Assembly (NCBI RefSeq): GCF_007830035.1
Contig: NZ_VLKN01000006.1
Coordinates: 1 to 64,000 of the forward strand
Reading direction: 5' to 3'
Source of the DNA: Luteimonas cucumeris
GTDB lineage: Bacteria; Pseudomonadota; Gammaproteobacteria; Xanthomonadales; Xanthomonadaceae
DNA: 64,000 bases
The notes beneath the pieces are model-generated. The model made no database searches, was not told where the DNA came from, and was given only the letters and a program-made list of their open reading frames with translations. This document shows, in pieces, positions 39,737 through 50,050 of the stretch (positions within the stretch are counted from its first letter, which is position 1; every line of letters starts with the position of its first letter). Position numbers and translations under genes: made by a program.

Positions 39737-40042
39737 ATGGCAAAGACCAGCATGGTCAACCGCGACGCCAAGCGCGCGAAACTGGCGAAGAAGTTCGCCG
39801 CCCGACGCGAGGCGCTGAAGAAGACCATCTCCAGCACCAACGCGTCCTACGAAGAGAAGATGGAAGCGGCGGTGAAGCTGCAGAAGCTGCCGCGCGATTC
39901 GTCGCCCAGCCGTCAGCGCAACCGCTGCGAGCTGTCGGGTCGTCCGCGTGGCGTGTATCGCAAGTTCGGCCTGGGCCGCAACATGCTGCGCAAGGCCACC
40001 ATGAACGGTGACGTTCCCGGCCTGCGCAAGGCCTCCTGGTAA
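39737..40042 (+). CDS. rpsN: 30S ribosomal protein S14 (zinc-independent form)
   Basis: A 101-aa long-form S14 lacking the CxxC pairs of the zinc-binding form. [20 protein letters not shown] and [26 protein letters not shown] are typical. It is followed by an unusual 146-base gap carrying a repeat before rpsH. Confidence 0.97.
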   Translation: MAKTSMVNRDAKRAKLAKKFAARREALKKTISSTNASYEEKMEAAVKLQKLPRDSSPSRQRNRCELSGRPRGVYRKFGLGRNMLRKATMNGDVPGLRKASW

Positions 40043-40044
40043 AC

Positions 40045-40140
40045 CGTGGTTGGTGGGACGTGATCGGTGATTGGTAAAAGCAATCGGCTTTTCACGAATC
40101 ACGAATCACGAATCACGAATCACGAATCACGAATCACCCA
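40045..40140. repeat. Family R4 palindrome with six tandem CACGAAT units inside the spc operon
   Basis: Six exact head-to-tail copies of CACGAAT occupy 40093-40134. The left part (GTGGTTGGTGGGACGTGATC, then GGTGATTGG) is a degenerate inverted counterpart, with AAAAGC/GCTTTT at the turn. The related element is at 22791-22872. It widens the rpsN-rpsH spacing to 146 bases within a polycistronic ribosomal mRNA. Confidence 0.85.
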
Positions 40141-40188
40141 ATCAATACCCGTATCCACGGATATCGGTGCACTCAAAGGTAATACTCA

Positions 40189-40587
40189 ATGAGCATGACT
40201 GATCCCATCGCCGACATGCTGGTCCGCATCAAGAATGCGGCTGCTGTGGGCAAGCCGACGGTGAAGATGCCGTCGTCCAAGACCAAGGTCGCGATCGCCA
40301 ACGTCCTCAAGGACGAAGGCTACATCGGCGAATCGCGCGTGACCGACCTCGGCGGCGGCAAGGCCGAACTCGAGATCGTGCTGAAGTACTACGAGGGCAA
40401 GCCGGTCATCGAGAAGCTGCAGCGCGTGTCGCGCTCGGGCCTGCGCCACTACCGTGGCAAGGACGCGCTTCCGAAGGTGCTGGGCGGACTCGGCGTCGCC
40501 ATCATTTCCACGTCCAAGGGCATCATGACCGACTCGCAGGCGCGCCAGCAGGGCGTCGGCGGTGAAGTCCTGTGCTTCGTGGCATAA
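40189..40587 (+). CDS. rpsH: 30S ribosomal protein S8
   Basis: A 132-aa central-domain protein of the 30S subunit; in E. coli it represses the spc operon. [17 protein letters not shown] and the end [17 protein letters not shown] are typical. A second ATG six bases later is an alternative. AAAGGT lies upstream. Confidence 0.98.
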   Translation: MSMTDPIADMLVRIKNAAAVGKPTVKMPSSKTKVAIANVLKDEGYIGESRVTDLGGGKAELEIVLKYYEGKPVIEKLQRVSRSGLRHYRGKDALPKVLGGLGVAIISTSKGIMTDSQARQQGVGGEVLCFVA

Positions 40588-40601
40588 GGGGAGAATCGAC
40601 C

Positions 40602-41129
40602 ATGTCCCGCGTAGCCAAGAAGCCAGTCGCCCTGCCCAAGGGCGTCGACCTCAACATCCAGTCCGAGAGCATCAGCGTCAAGGGTGCCAAGGGCACGCTG
40701 TCGATCGCCAAGCCGGCCGGCGTCGAAATCAAGATCGAAGACGGCCATGCGCTGTTGTCGACCGACAACGTCGAGTTGATCCCGATGACCGGCACCCTGC
40801 GCGCCATCCTCGCCAACATGGTGAAGGGCGTGTCGGAAGGCTTCGAGCGCAAGCTCGAGCTGGTCGGCGTCGGTTACCGTGCCGCGATGCAGGGCAAGGA
40901 CCTGAACCTGTCGCTGGGCTTCTCGCACCCGGTGCTGTTCAAGACCCCGGACGGCATCAGCATCGCCACCCCGACCCAGACCGAGATCGTGGTCAGCGGC
41001 GCCGACAAGCAGCGCGTCGGTGAAGTCGCCGCCAAGATCCGCGGTTTCCGTCCGCCGGAGCCGTACAAGGGCAAGGGCGTGAAGTACGCCGGCGAGAACA
41101 TCATTCGCAAGGAAGCCAAGAAGGCGTAA
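40602..41129 (+). CDS. rplF: 50S ribosomal protein L6
   Basis: A 175-aa protein near the GTPase-associated centre. [41 protein letters not shown] and the C-terminal [24 protein letters not shown] are diagnostic. Confidence 0.98.
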   Translation: MSRVAKKPVALPKGVDLNIQSESISVKGAKGTLSIAKPAGVEIKIEDGHALLSTDNVELIPMTGTLRAILANMVKGVSEGFERKLELVGVGYRAAMQGKDLNLSLGFSHPVLFKTPDGISIATPTQTEIVVSGADKQRVGEVAAKIRGFRPPEPYKGKGVKYAGENIIRKEAKKA

Positions 41130-41161
41130 GTGCGCTTTCAGCTTTCCGAGGACACAAGACC

Positions 41162-41515
41162 ATGAAAAAGAAAATTGCCCGCCTGCGTCGCGCCAAGTCC
41201 ACCCGTGCGCACATCCGCAACCTGAACGTGCCGCGCCTGTCGGTGCTGCGCACCGGCCAGCATCTGTACGCACAGCTGTTCACCGCCGACGGCGCGCAGG
41301 TGCTCGCTTCGGCGTCGACCACCCAGGCCGACGTCAAGGACGGCCTGAAGAGCGGCAAGAATTCGGAAGCTGCCGCCAAGGTCGGCCGCGTCATCGCCGA
41401 GCGCGCCAGGGCGGCGGGCATCGAGAAGGTCGCGTTCGACCGCTCGGGCTACCGCTACCACGGTCGCATCAAGGCGCTGGCCGATGCTGCCCGCGAAGGC
41501 GGCCTGCAGTTCTAA
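41162..41515 (+). CDS. rplR: 50S ribosomal protein L18
   Basis: A 117-aa 5S rRNA-binding protein. [33 protein letters not shown] and [26 protein letters not shown] are typical. A 166-base gap follows before rpsE, longer than usual for this operon, with no obvious gene or terminator. Confidence 0.98.
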   Translation: MKKKIARLRRAKSTRAHIRNLNVPRLSVLRTGQHLYAQLFTADGAQVLASASTTQADVKDGLKSGKNSEAAAKVGRVIAERARAAGIEKVAFDRSGYRYHGRIKALADAAREGGLQF

Positions 41516-41681
41516 GGCTTGAAGGCGTGCGGGTTCGTCCCCACGCCTGGGTTTCGCTCACCGCCGATGCGGCTTTGCATCGGGCGACGCGCCGGGTTCC
41601 CGGCACGCCGAAACATCCGATCCACACCACAACTACAAGCGGCCAAGCCGCAAATTTCCCTAATCGAACAGGTAAACCGAG

Positions 41682-42221
41682 ATGGCAGAGCAACGTGAGC
41701 AGCGGGGTCGTGATCGCGACCGCAACCGCGAAGAGGTCGACGATGGCATGGTCGAGAAGCTGGTCGCGGTCAACCGCGTCAGCAAGACCGTCAAGGGCGG
41801 CCGCCAGTTCACCTTCACCGCACTGACGGTGGTTGGCGACGGCAACGGCAAGGTCGGCTTCGGTTACGGCAAGGCGCGCGAAGTGCCGGTCGCGATCCAG
41901 AAGTCGATGGAATCCGCGCGCAAGACCATGGTCAACGTCGACCTGAACAACGGCACGTTGTGGCACGTGGTCAAGTCGCGCCACGGCGCGGCGAACGTGT
42001 TCATGCAGCCGGCCTCCGAAGGTACCGGCGTGATCGCCGGCGGCGCGATGCGCGCCGTGCTGGAAGCGGTCGGCGTCAAGAACGTGCTGGCCAAGGCCGT
42101 GGGTTCGCGCAATCCGATCAACCTGGTGCGCGCGACCCTGCGCGGCCTTACCGAGATGCACTCGCCGGCCAAGATCGCGGCCAAGCGCGGCAAGAAGGTG
42201 GAGGATCTGCACCATGGCTAA
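41682..42221 (+). CDS. rpsE: 30S ribosomal protein S5
   Basis: A 179-aa decoding-fidelity protein at the mRNA entry. [39 protein letters not shown] and the C-terminal domain are typical. It overlaps rpmD by eight bases. Confidence 0.98.
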   Translation: MAEQREQRGRDRDRNREEVDDGMVEKLVAVNRVSKTVKGGRQFTFTALTVVGDGNGKVGFGYGKAREVPVAIQKSMESARKTMVNVDLNNGTLWHVVKSRHGAANVFMQPASEGTGVIAGGAMRAVLEAVGVKNVLAKAVGSRNPINLVRATLRGLTEMHSPAKIAAKRGKKVEDLHHG

Positions 42222-42417
42222 GAAGAAGGAAACCGTCGCCGGCGGCACCGTCAAGGTGCGCCTGGTCAAGGGCCTGCGTGGCACGCAGTCGCGTCACCGC
42301 TTGTCGGTGCGCGCGCTCGGCCTCAACAAGTTGAACGACGTCCGCGAGCTGAAAGACAGCCCGCAGGTGCGTGGCCTGATCAACAAGGTGCATTACCTGG
42401 TACAGGTCGAGGAGTAA
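42214..42417 (+). CDS. rpmD: 50S ribosomal protein L30
   Basis: A 67-aa protein. [25 protein letters not shown] and [28 protein letters not shown] are typical. Start overlaps rpsE. Confidence 0.97.
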   Translation: MAKKKETVAGGTVKVRLVKGLRGTQSRHRLSVRALGLNKLNDVRELKDSPQVRGLINKVHYLVQVEE

Positions 42418-42422
42418 TCATC

Positions 42423-42860
42423 ATGCGTCTCAATACACTCAAGCCGGCAGACGGCGCACGCCAGGAACGCACCCGCGTCGGTCGTGGCATCGGTTCGGGC
42501 CTCGGCAAGACCGCAGGTCGCGGCCACAAGGGTTCGTTCGCGCGTTCGGGCAAGGGCAAGATCAAGGCCGGCTTCGAAGGCGGCCAGATGCCGATGCACA
42601 TGCGCCTGCCCAAGGTCGGCTTCCGCTCCAAGCTGAAGAACGACACGGCCGAGGTCATGCTGTACAAGCTCGCGCTGATCGAAGGCGACACAGTCGACTT
42701 CGCCGCATTGCGCGCCGCCAAGCTGGTGCCGAGCAACGCCAAGCACGCCAAGATCGTCAACAAGGGCGAGATCGGCCGCAAGCTGGTGCTGAAGGGCATC
42801 AAGACAACTGCAGGCGCCAAGGCGGCGATCGAAGCGGCCGGCGGCAAGGTCGAGGAGTAA
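42423..42860 (+). CDS. rplO: 50S ribosomal protein L15
   Basis: A 145-aa late-assembly 50S protein. [37 protein letters not shown] is the diagnostic N-terminus. Seven bases before secY. Confidence 0.98.
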   Translation: MRLNTLKPADGARQERTRVGRGIGSGLGKTAGRGHKGSFARSGKGKIKAGFEGGQMPMHMRLPKVGFRSKLKNDTAEVMLYKLALIEGDTVDFAALRAAKLVPSNAKHAKIVNKGEIGRKLVLKGIKTTAGAKAAIEAAGGKVEE

Positions 42861-42867
42861 GCAACGA

Positions 42868-44229
42868 ATGGCGCGCAGCAGCAACGCAACGGCTGGCATC
42901 GGCGGTGGTCTCGGCAAGTTCACCGAGTTGCGCCAGCGCCTGCTGTTCGTGGTCGGCGCGCTGATCGTCTACCGCGTCGGCTGCTTCATCCCGGTGCCGG
43001 GCGTCAACCCGGATGCCATGCTGCAGCTGATGGAAGCGCAGGAAGGCACCATCGTGGACATGTTCAACATGTTCTCCGGTGGCGCCCTGGCGCGCTTCAG
43101 CCTGTTCGCGCTGAACGTGGTCCCCTACATCTCGTCGTCGATCATCGTGCAGCTGTGCGCGCAGATCTTCCCGAGCCTGAAGGCGATCCAGAAGGAAGGC
43201 GAGTCGGGCCGGCGCAAGATCACCCAGTGGTCGCGCATGGGCGCGGTGCCGCTGGCGGTGTTCCAGGCCGCCGGCATCGCCATTGCGCTGCAGAACTCCG
43301 GCGCCAGCAATGGCATCCCGGTGGTCTACAACCCCGGTCCGGGTTTCGTGCTGACCGCGGTGATCGCGCTGACCGCCGGCACCATGTTCCTGATGTGGCT
43401 CGGTGAGCAGATGACCGAGCGCGGCGTCGGCAACGGCGTGTCGCTGATCATCTTCGCGGGCATCGTGGCCGGCCTGCCGGGCGCGGTGCTGGGCACGCTG
43501 GAGCAAGTGCGCAACGGCGAGATGAGCACCCTGGTGGTGATCGCGATCCTCGGAATCGTGCTGCTGTTCACCTACTTCGTGGTGTTCGTCGAGCGTGGCC
43601 AGCGCCGGGTGACGGTCAATTACGCGCGCCGCCAGGGTGGCCGCAGCGCATACATGAACCAGAGCTCGTTCCTGCCGCTGAAGCTCAACATGTCGGGCGT
43701 GATCCCGGCGATCTTCGCCTCGTCGATCATCATGTTCCCCGCGACCGCATCGACCTGGTTCAGCCAGGCCAGTTCGGCCACCTGGTTGCAGAAGCTGACC
43801 CAGTCGCTGAACCCGGGCGAGCCGCTGCATCTGATCCTGTTCGCGGCACTGATAGTCGGGTTCTCGTTCTTCTATACCGCGCTGGTATTCAATTCGCAGG
43901 AAACCGCCGACAACCTGAAGAAGTCGGGGGCGCTGATTCCGGGCATCCGTCCCGGCAAGGCCACCGCCGACTACATTGACGGCGTGCTGACCCGGCTCAC
44001 CGCCGCAGGCGCCGCCTACATGGTGCTGGTCTGCCTGTTGCCCGAGCTGATGCGGACCCAGATGGGTACCTCGTTCTATTTTGGCGGTACCTCGCTGCTG
44101 ATCGTGGTCGTGGTGGTAATGGACTTCATCGCGCAGATCCAGGCTCATCTGATGTCCCATCAGTACGAGAGCCTGTTGAAGAAGGCGAATCTCAAGGGAT
44201 CCAAGGCCGGCCTGCCAGGGCGGTCCTGA
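42868..44229 (+). CDS. secY: Protein translocase subunit SecY
   Basis: A 453-aa channel subunit of the Sec translocon in the inner membrane, with ten transmembrane segments. [56 protein letters not shown] and the pore/plug and C-terminal signatures are typical. Last gene of the spc order. The usual next gene rpmJ (L36) is not present in the 286 bases that follow. Confidence 0.98.
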   Translation: MARSSNATAGIGGGLGKFTELRQRLLFVVGALIVYRVGCFIPVPGVNPDAMLQLMEAQEGTIVDMFNMFSGGALARFSLFALNVVPYISSSIIVQLCAQIFPSLKAIQKEGESGRRKITQWSRMGAVPLAVFQAAGIAIALQNSGASNGIPVVYNPGPGFVLTAVIALTAGTMFLMWLGEQMTERGVGNGVSLIIFAGIVAGLPGAVLGTLEQVRNGEMSTLVVIAILGIVLLFTYFVVFVERGQRRVTVNYARRQGGRSAYMNQSSFLPLKLNMSGVIPAIFASSIIMFPATASTWFSQASSATWLQKLTQSLNPGEPLHLILFAALIVGFSFFYTALVFNSQETADNLKKSGALIPGIRPGKATADYIDGVLTRLTAAGAAYMVLVCLLPELMRTQMGTSFYFGGTSLLIVVVVVMDFIAQIQAHLMSHQYESLLKKANLKGSKAGLPGRS

Positions 44230-44515
44230 TCCAAAGATGGGCGACTCGCGCGGCGGTCTCGCGCGCGGGTGAGCCGGTGCCAGTCCCTGCGCTTGAGTGG
44301 CGCGGGGCGGCGGGAGGCCCGATCCAGGGTTTTCCGTCCAGGCACGGGCTCGTCGCCGGAGCATGGGCACACTCCCCATGCCGGGCTGGCGGATGCTGGG
44401 CATCCGTGGGCTTCCTAGTAACCCGAGACCCTGTTAGAATTTCCAGTTCACTTATCCAAGTGCCACATTCCGTCGGGCTTTGCCGCCCGGCCGCTAACCA
44501 GTTGGAGATCCGCGC
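44230..44515 (+). other. 286-base secY-rpsM spacer, rpmJ absent
   Basis: No reading frame for a 37-41-aa L36 protein (MKV...CRxCK pattern) is present here. The spacer is GC-rich with several inverted repeats (for example CATGGGCACACTCCCCATG) and carries a putative promoter for the alpha operon at 44412-44440. Confidence 0.6.
44412..44440 (+). promoter_or_regulatory. Putative alpha-operon promoter
   Basis: TTCCTA (44412-44417), a 17-base spacer and TAGAAT (44435-44440) preceded by TGT. The -10 is good, the -35 weak. It lies 76 bases before rpsM. Confidence 0.45.
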
Positions 44516-44872
44516 ATGGCGCGTATTGCAGGTGTCAACCTGCCTGCCCAGAAGCATGTCTGGGTCGGGCTTCAAAGCATCTACGGCATCGGCCGTACCC
44601 GTTCGAAGAAGGTCTGCTCGGACGCCGGCGTCACGCTGACGACCAAGATCCGCGACCTGTCCGAGCCGGAAGTCGAGCGCCTGCGCGCCGAAGTCGGCAA
44701 GTACGTGGTCGAGGGCGACCTGCGCCGCGAGGTCGGCATCGCCATCAAGCGCCTGATGGATCTGGCCTGCTATCGCGGCCTGCGCCATCGCCGCGGCCTG
44801 CCGCTGCGTGGCCAGCGCACCCGGACCAATGCACGTACCCGCAAGGGCCCGCGCAAGGCCATCAAGAAGTAA
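44516..44872 (+). CDS. rpsM: 30S ribosomal protein S13
   Basis: A 118-aa 30S head protein contacting the P-site tRNA and 50[28 protein letters not shown] and [28 protein letters not shown] are typical. First gene of the alpha order. Confidence 0.98.
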   Translation: MARIAGVNLPAQKHVWVGLQSIYGIGRTRSKKVCSDAGVTLTTKIRDLSEPEVERLRAEVGKYVVEGDLRREVGIAIKRLMDLACYRGLRHRRGLPLRGQRTRTNARTRKGPRKAIKK

Positions 44873-44887
44873 TCGAGGATTTCGAAC

Positions 44888-45280
44888 ATGGCCAAGCCGG
44901 CAGCAGCCAAGACCAAGAAGAAGATCAAGCGCGTCGTCACCGACGGCATCGCGCATGTGCACGCTTCTTTCAACAACACCATCGTCACCATCACCGACCG
45001 CCAGGGCAATGCCCTGTCGTGGGCGACTTCGGGCGGCGCGGGTTTCCGCGGTTCGCGCAAGTCGACCCCGTTCGCAGCGCAGGTCGCCGCCGAGAAGGCC
45101 GGCAAGGCCGCGCTCGACTACGGCGTGAAGTCGCTGGAAGTGCGCATCAAGGGCCCGGGCCCGGGACGCGAATCGGCCGTTCGTTCGTTGAACAACGTCG
45201 GCTACAAGATCATCAACATCATCGACGTGACGCCGATCCCGCACAACGGGTGCCGTCCGCCGAAAAAGCGTCGCGTCTAA
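44888..45280 (+). CDS. rpsK: 30S ribosomal protein S11
   Basis: A 130-aa platform protein. [43 protein letters not shown] and [18 protein letters not shown] are diagnostic. Confidence 0.98.
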   Translation: MAKPAAAKTKKKIKRVVTDGIAHVHASFNNTIVTITDRQGNALSWATSGGAGFRGSRKSTPFAAQVAAEKAGKAALDYGVKSLEVRIKGPGPGRESAVRSLNNVGYKIINIIDVTPIPHNGCRPPKKRRV

Positions 45281-45295
45281 GGGAGCGATCAGACA

Positions 45296-45925
45296 ATGGC
45301 ACGTTACATCGGTCCCACCTGCAAGCTCGCGCGCCGTGAAGGCGCCGACCTGTCCCTCAAGAGCCCGGCGCGTGCGCTGGACTCCAAGTGCAAGCTGGAG
45401 CAGAAGCCCGGCCAGCACGGCGCCACCGCGCGCAAGGGCAAGCTCTCCGACTACGCCACCCAGCTGCGCGAGAAGCAGAAGGTCAAGCGCATCTACGGTC
45501 TGCTGGAGCGTCAGTTCCGCAACTACTACAAGAAGGCCTCGACCAAGAAGGGCAACACCGGCGAGAACCTGCTGCAGTTGCTCGAGACCCGCCTGGACAA
45601 CGTGATCTACCGCATGGGTTTCGCCGTCACCCGTCCGGCCGCGCGCCAGCTGGTGTCGCACCGTGGCGTCACGGTCAACGGCAAGCCGGTCAACCTGCCT
45701 TCGTACCAGGTCAAGGCCGGCGATGCGATCGCCCTGTCCGAGCGTGCGCAGAAGCAGTTGCGCGTGCAGGAAGCGCTGACCGTCTCGTCGACGATGGACC
45801 TGTCGCCTTCCTGGGTCGAGGTCGATTCCAAGAAGTTCAGCGGCGTGTTCAAGGCAGTCCCGGATCGCGCCGACCTGCCGGCGGACATCAACGAAGCACT
45901 GATCGTCGAGTTGTACTCGAAGTAA
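45296..45925 (+). CDS. rpsD: 30S ribosomal protein S4
   Basis: A 209-aa 16S assembly initiator and, in E. coli, repressor of the alpha operon. [19 protein letters not shown] and the S4 RNA-binding domain ([38 protein letters not shown]) are typical. A 165-base spacer separates it from rpoA. Confidence 0.98.
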   Translation: MARYIGPTCKLARREGADLSLKSPARALDSKCKLEQKPGQHGATARKGKLSDYATQLREKQKVKRIYGLLERQFRNYYKKASTKKGNTGENLLQLLETRLDNVIYRMGFAVTRPAARQLVSHRGVTVNGKPVNLPSYQVKAGDAIALSERAQKQLRVQEALTVSSTMDLSPSWVEVDSKKFSGVFKAVPDRADLPADINEALIVELYSK

Positions 45926-46090
45926 TACGCAACACGAGTTGGAAGCGTGCCGCCACCGAAGGTCGCGGCACTGCCTCCACACCCCTGGCCAATGCGCCGC
46001 GCGCACTGGCCGCCCTCCCGGTCCGGGGGGGCTCCAAGAGCAGAAGACCGGCGCCTCATGACCGCCGGTTACAGCAGGAGACGCTACAAC

Positions 46091-47089
46091 ATGACGGTTA
46101 CCGCCAACCAGGTTTTGCGCCCGCGTGGTCCGCAGATCGAACGCCTCGCCGACAATCGCGCGAAGGTCGTGATCGAACCGCTGGAGCGCGGCTATGGCCA
46201 CACCCTCGGCAACGCGCTGCGTCGCGTGCTGCTGTCCTCGATCCCCGGCTTCGCGATCACCGAGGTCGAGATCGACGGCGTGCTGCACGAGTACAGCACG
46301 ATCGAAGGCCTGCAGGAAGACGTGCTGGAAGTGCTGCTCAACCTCAAGGACGTGGCCATCCGCATGGGCACCGGCGACAACGCCACCCTGAGCCTGAGCA
46401 AGCAGGAACCCGGCGTGGTCACCGCGGGTGACATCAAGGTCGACCACAACGTCGAGATCCTCAATCCCGACCACGTGATCTGCCACCTGACCAAGGACAC
46501 GTCGCTGAACATGCGCTTGAAGATCGAGCGCGGCTTCGGCTACCAGCCGGCCACCACGCGCCGTCGTCCGGATGAGGAAACCCGCACCATCGGTCGCCTG
46601 ATGCTGGACGCCTCGTTCTCGCCGGTCCGCCGCGTCGCCTACGCGGTCGAATCCGCGCGCGTCGAGCAGCGCACCGACCTGGACAAGCTGGTGCTGGACA
46701 TCGAGACCAACGGCACGATCGATGCCGAGGAAGCCGTGCGCACCGCCGCCGACATCCTCACCGACCAGCTGAGCGTGTTCGGCGACTTCACCCACCGCGA
46801 GCGCGGCGCCGCCAAGCCGGTCGCCACGGGCGTGGATCCGGTGCTGCTGCGCCCGATCGACGACCTCGAGCTGACCGTGCGTTCGGCCAACTGCCTCAAG
46901 GCCGAGAGCATCTACTACATCGGCGATCTGATCCAGAAGACCGAGGTCGAGCTGCTCAAGACCCCGAACCTGGGCAAGAAGTCGCTGACCGAGATCAAGG
47001 AAGTGCTGGCGCAGCGCGGTTTGTCGCTGGGCATGAAGCTCGAGAACTGGCCGCCGGCCGGCATCTCGCAGCACGGCATGATGGGGTGA
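46091..47089 (+). CDS. rpoA: RNA polymerase alpha subunit
   Basis: A 332-aa subunit that starts polymerase assembly and whose C-terminal domain binds UP elements and activators. N-terminal domain motif [17 protein letters not shown] and C-terminal domain [40 protein letters not shown] are clear. ATG 46091 gives the standard length and has AGGAG upstream. Confidence 0.98.
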   Translation: MTVTANQVLRPRGPQIERLADNRAKVVIEPLERGYGHTLGNALRRVLLSSIPGFAITEVEIDGVLHEYSTIEGLQEDVLEVLLNLKDVAIRMGTGDNATLSLSKQEPGVVTAGDIKVDHNVEILNPDHVICHLTKDTSLNMRLKIERGFGYQPATTRRRPDEETRTIGRLMLDASFSPVRRVAYAVESARVEQRTDLDKLVLDIETNGTIDAEEAVRTAADILTDQLSVFGDFTHRERGAAKPVATGVDPVLLRPIDDLELTVRSANCLKAESIYYIGDLIQKTEVELLKTPNLGKKSLTEIKEVLAQRGLSLGMKLENWPPAGISQHGMMG

Positions 47090-47382
47090 GCCCAAGCAGC
47101 TTGCGCGGCATTGCCGCGCGCTTGGGCGAACGCCCGGCGCGCTGCGCAGGGCCGCGGCTTCAAACCAGTAGCTGGTTGATTCATTCGAGCTGATTTCGCA
47201 CCCCTTTGGGTGCAGTGCGACGAAGTAAAAACAAACGCAACATCGCAACACACGTCGACGGGCCAAGCCCGCGACTCGCCGGTCAAGGAACGGCCGGCCA
47301 GGACCAACCGCAGTCCGATGCTCCAGCGCCATGAAGGCGACAACGAAGTCCAACGCATCAACATTCATCAGGAATCACAGTC
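47090..47382 (+). other. 293-base rpoA-rplQ spacer with small hairpins
   Basis: No gene seen. It holds short inverted repeats (AACCAG-TAG-CTGGTT near 47164 and GCACCC/GGGTGC near 47198) and an A-rich stretch. This spacer is normally only tens of bases in proteobacteria, so it may carry control signals for rplQ, but none could be assigned. Confidence 0.5.
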
Positions 47383-47757
47383 ATGCGCCACAAAAAAGCC
47401 GGACGCAAATTCAGTCGCACCAGCGCACACCGCGATGCGATGTTCACCAACATGGCCGCTTCGCTGATCAAGCACGAACTGATCCGCACCACGCTGCCCA
47501 AGGCCAAGGAGCTGCGCCGCGTGGCGGAGCCGCTGATCACCCTGGCCAAGAAAGACGGCGTTGCCAATCGCCGCCTGGCGTTCTCGCGCCTGCGCGACAA
47601 GGAAGCGGTCGGCACGCTGTTCACCGTGCTGGGCCCGCGCTACGCCGCCCGCCCGGGTGGTTACCTGCGCATCCTCAAGTGCGGCTTCCGCGCCGGCGAC
47701 AATGCGCCGATGGCATATGTCGAACTGGTCGATCGCCCCGCGGCTGCGGCTGAGTAA
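47383..47757 (+). CDS. rplQ: 50S ribosomal protein L17
   Basis: A 124-aa protein near the tunnel exit. [56 protein letters not shown] is diagnostic. Last gene of the ribosomal cluster, closed by a strong terminator. Confidence 0.98.
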   Translation: MRHKKAGRKFSRTSAHRDAMFTNMAASLIKHELIRTTLPKAKELRRVAEPLITLAKKDGVANRRLAFSRLRDKEAVGTLFTVLGPRYAARPGGYLRILKCGFRAGDNAPMAYVELVDRPAAAAE

Positions 47758-47780
47758 GCCCCGCCGTCACGAGTTACCGA

Positions 47781-47810
47781 AAACCCCGGCCACGAGCCGG
47801 GGTTTTTGTT
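47781..47810 (+). terminator. Terminator of the ribosomal protein cluster
   Basis: AAACCCCGGC and GCCGGGGTTT form a perfect 10-bp stem followed by TTTGTT, 23 bases after rplQ. Confidence 0.92.
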
Positions 47811-47864
47811 TCATGCAGGGGTGAAGCGGCGGATCCGGTGCTCGTGCCGCAATCTGCGAAACAA

Positions 47865-47892
47865 CAGGTCCCTCGCTGGGCTCGGGATGACA
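47865..47892 (-). repeat. Dispersed repeat, family R2 copy
   Basis: Reverse complement reads CTGTCATCCCGAGCCCAGCG followed by AGGGACCTG, matching the R2 elements at 21293, 22172 and 24014. It lies between rplQ and dsbB. Confidence 0.65.
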
Positions 47893-47951
47893 GCAGAGGG
47901 AAGCGCGCGGGAACGCAACTTTCATCCCATGAGCCGGTCTGTGGTTTGCCG

Positions 47952-47980
47952 CTTGCGCGATAAGGCCCATTTGCTATGTT
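47952..47980 (+). promoter_or_regulatory. Putative dsbB promoter with possible leaderless start
   Basis: CTTGCG/TTGCGC (from 47952) and TATGTT (47975-47980) are 16-17 bases apart. The -10 ends 7 bases before the dsbB ATG, so the transcript would start at the start codon. Confidence 0.4.
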
Positions 47981-47987
47981 GCCCGCC

Positions 47988-48479
47988 ATGAACCGACTCT
48001 CGTTCCGTTCCGCCTGTCTGGCCGGCTTTGCCGTCTGCGCCGCACTGATCGCCTTCGCCCTGTATTCGCAGTTCCACATGGGCCTGGAACCGTGCCCGCT
48101 GTGCATTTTCCAGCGGGTCGCATTCGCCGCATTGGGCATCGTGTTCCTGGTCGGCGGTCTGCATGCGCCGCGCAGTGCGGGCGGACGACGCGGCTACGGC
48201 GTGCTGGCGCTGTTGGCGGCGGGCGTGGGCATGGCCATCGCCGGACGCCATGTCTGGTTGACGCACCTGCCTGCCGATCAGGTGCCTTCGTGCGGACCGC
48301 CGCTGGCCTTCATGATGGAAACCAACGCATTCACCGACGTCGTGCGCAAGGTGCTGACCGGTTCGGGCGAATGCGCCAAGGTCGACTGGAGTTTCCTCGG
48401 CCTGTCGATGCCGGCATGGAGCCTGCTCTGGTTCGTGCTGCTCGCGTGCTGGGCGCTTTGGGCGTCCTTTCGGCGCTGA
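47988..48479 (+). CDS. dsbB: Disulfide bond formation protein B
   Basis: A 163-aa inner-membrane protein with four transmembrane segments that reoxidises periplasmic DsbA and passes electrons to quinones. Both cysteine pairs are present: Cys36-Cys39 in EPCPLC and Cys102-Cys129 in the second periplasmic loop (PSCGPP, GECAK). ATG 47988 is preferred over ATG 47976, which lies inside the predicted -10 element. No dsbA is adjacent. Confidence 0.93.
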   Translation: MNRLSFRSACLAGFAVCAALIAFALYSQFHMGLEPCPLCIFQRVAFAALGIVFLVGGLHAPRSAGGRRGYGVLALLAAGVGMAIAGRHVWLTHLPADQVPSCGPPLAFMMETNAFTDVVRKVLTGSGECAKVDWSFLGLSMPAWSLLWFVLLACWALWASFRR

Positions 48480-48560
48480 ACTGTTGCGCCGGTAACGGTT
48501 GCGGCGACCACGTTCCGGGGCGATGATGCGTTGGTGCAACGCAGCAACGATCCCCGAGCC

Positions 48561-49955
48561 ATGGCCACTCCCGACCGCAACCTGCATCCCGTGAATCTTC
48601 CCGCCGACTGGGCGCCGCAAGGCTGGCGCGAACGCGTCGCCGTGCAGCAGCCGAGCTATCCGGACCAGGGCGCGCTGGCCACCGTGCAGCGTGAACTGGC
48701 CGCCTTGCCGCCACTGGTGACCTCGTGGGAAATCATGTCGTTGAAGCATTGCCTGGCGGAAGCACAGGAGGGCAAGCGCTTCTTGTTGCAGGGTGGTGAC
48801 TGCGCGGAAAACTTCAGCGATTGCAGTTCGGAAGTGATCTCCAACCGGCTCAAGGTGCTGCTGCAGATGAGCCTGGTGCTGGTGCACGGACTGCGCCTGC
48901 CGGTGGTGCGCGTCGGCCGTTTCGCCGGCCAGTATGCGAAGCCGCGTTCGACCGACACCGAAACCCGCGGCGGGCAGACCTTGCCCAGTTACCGCGGCGA
49001 CATCATCAATGCCCCGGATTTCACGGCCGAAGCGCGCACGCCCGACCCGCGCCGCATGATCAAGGCGCACGCGCGTTCGGCGATGACGATGAACTTCGTC
49101 CGCTCGCTGATCGACGGTGGTTTCGCCGACCTGCATCATCCCGAATACTGGAGCCTGGGCTGGGTGGGGCATTCACCGCTGGCGGACGAATATCACCGCA
49201 TGGTATCCAGCATCGGCGATGCGGTGCGATTCATGGAAACGCTGTCCGGCGAATCGGTGCACAACATCAATCGCGTCGACTTCTACACCTCGCATGAAGC
49301 CCTGCTGCTGCCGTACGAGGAAGCGCAGACGCGGCAGGTGCCGCGGCAATGGGGCTGGTTCAACCTGAGCACGCATTTCCCGTGGATCGGCATGCGCACT
49401 GCGGCGCTCGATGGCGCGCACGTGGAATATTTCCGCGGCATCCGCAACCCGGTCGCGGTGAAGATCGGTCCGTCGGTGACGCCGGACCAGCTGTTGAAAC
49501 TGATCGACGTGCTGAACCCGGATGACGAGCCGGGCCGCCTGAGCCTGATCCACCGCATGGGCGCCGCGCACATCGCCGACAAGCTGCCGGCGCTGCTGGA
49601 TGCGGTGAAGCGCGACGGCCGCCGCGTGCTGTGGATCTGCGATCCGATGCATGGCAACACCGAGAGCACCAGCAATGGCTACAAGACACGTCGCTTCGCC
49701 AACATCCGCAGCGAGGTCGAACAGTCCTTCGACCTGCATGCCGCCGCCGGCACGCGCTTGGGCGGCGTGCACCTGGAACTGACCGGAGAAGACGTCACCG
49801 AATGCACTGGTGGCGCCCGCGACCTGACCGATGCGGACCTGGAACGCGCCTATCGCTCGACCGTCGATCCACGCCTGAACTACGAACAGGCGCTGGAAAC
49901 GGCGATGCTGATCGTGCGCAAGCAGGCACAGATCGCGAAGCCAGCGTCGGCCTGA
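48561..49955 (+). CDS. Class II 3-deoxy-7-phosphoheptulonate (DAHP) synthase
   Basis: A 464-aa plant-type enzyme joining phosphoenolpyruvate and erythrose 4-phosphate, the first step of the shikimate pathway. The class II motifs GGDCAENF (Cys81 metal ligand), GRFAGQYAKPRS, GDIINAP and WICDPMHGNT are clear. E. coli uses class I enzymes instead. ATG 48561 is used; a GTG 30 bases earlier is in frame. No other aro genes are adjacent, and no regulatory attenuator was found. Confidence 0.95.
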   Translation: MATPDRNLHPVNLPADWAPQGWRERVAVQQPSYPDQGALATVQRELAALPPLVTSWEIMSLKHCLAEAQEGKRFLLQGGDCAENFSDCSSEVISNRLKVLLQMSLVLVHGLRLPVVRVGRFAGQYAKPRSTDTETRGGQTLPSYRGDIINAPDFTAEARTPDPRRMIKAHARSAMTMNFVRSLIDGGFADLHHPEYWSLGWVGHSPLADEYHRMVSSIGDAVRFMETLSGESVHNINRVDFYTSHEALLLPYEEAQTRQVPRQWGWFNLSTHFPWIGMRTAALDGAHVEYFRGIRNPVAVKIGPSVTPDQLLKLIDVLNPDDEPGRLSLIHRMGAAHIADKLPALLDAVKRDGRRVLWICDPMHGNTESTSNGYKTRRFANIRSEVEQSFDLHAAAGTRLGGVHLELTGEDVTECTGGARDLTDADLERAYRSTVDPRLNYEQALETAMLIVRKQAQIAKPASA

Positions 49956-50050
49956 TCGGATCCTCTTTCTTCGTAGGGCGGAGCAAGCACCGCTGCGTAG
50001 GCAAGTGATTTCGGCGTGCTAGGCTCGCGCGATTCCCTCCGGAGCGCGCC

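Noticed and set aside
40093-40134. Short tandem array considered as a CRISPR
   Set aside because: The 7-base units are directly adjacent with no spacers, and there are no cas genes in the window.
44192-47368. 1058-codon open frame on the minus strand
   Set aside because: It spans the antisense of rpsM, rpsK, rpsD and rpoA, all firmly identified on the plus strand.
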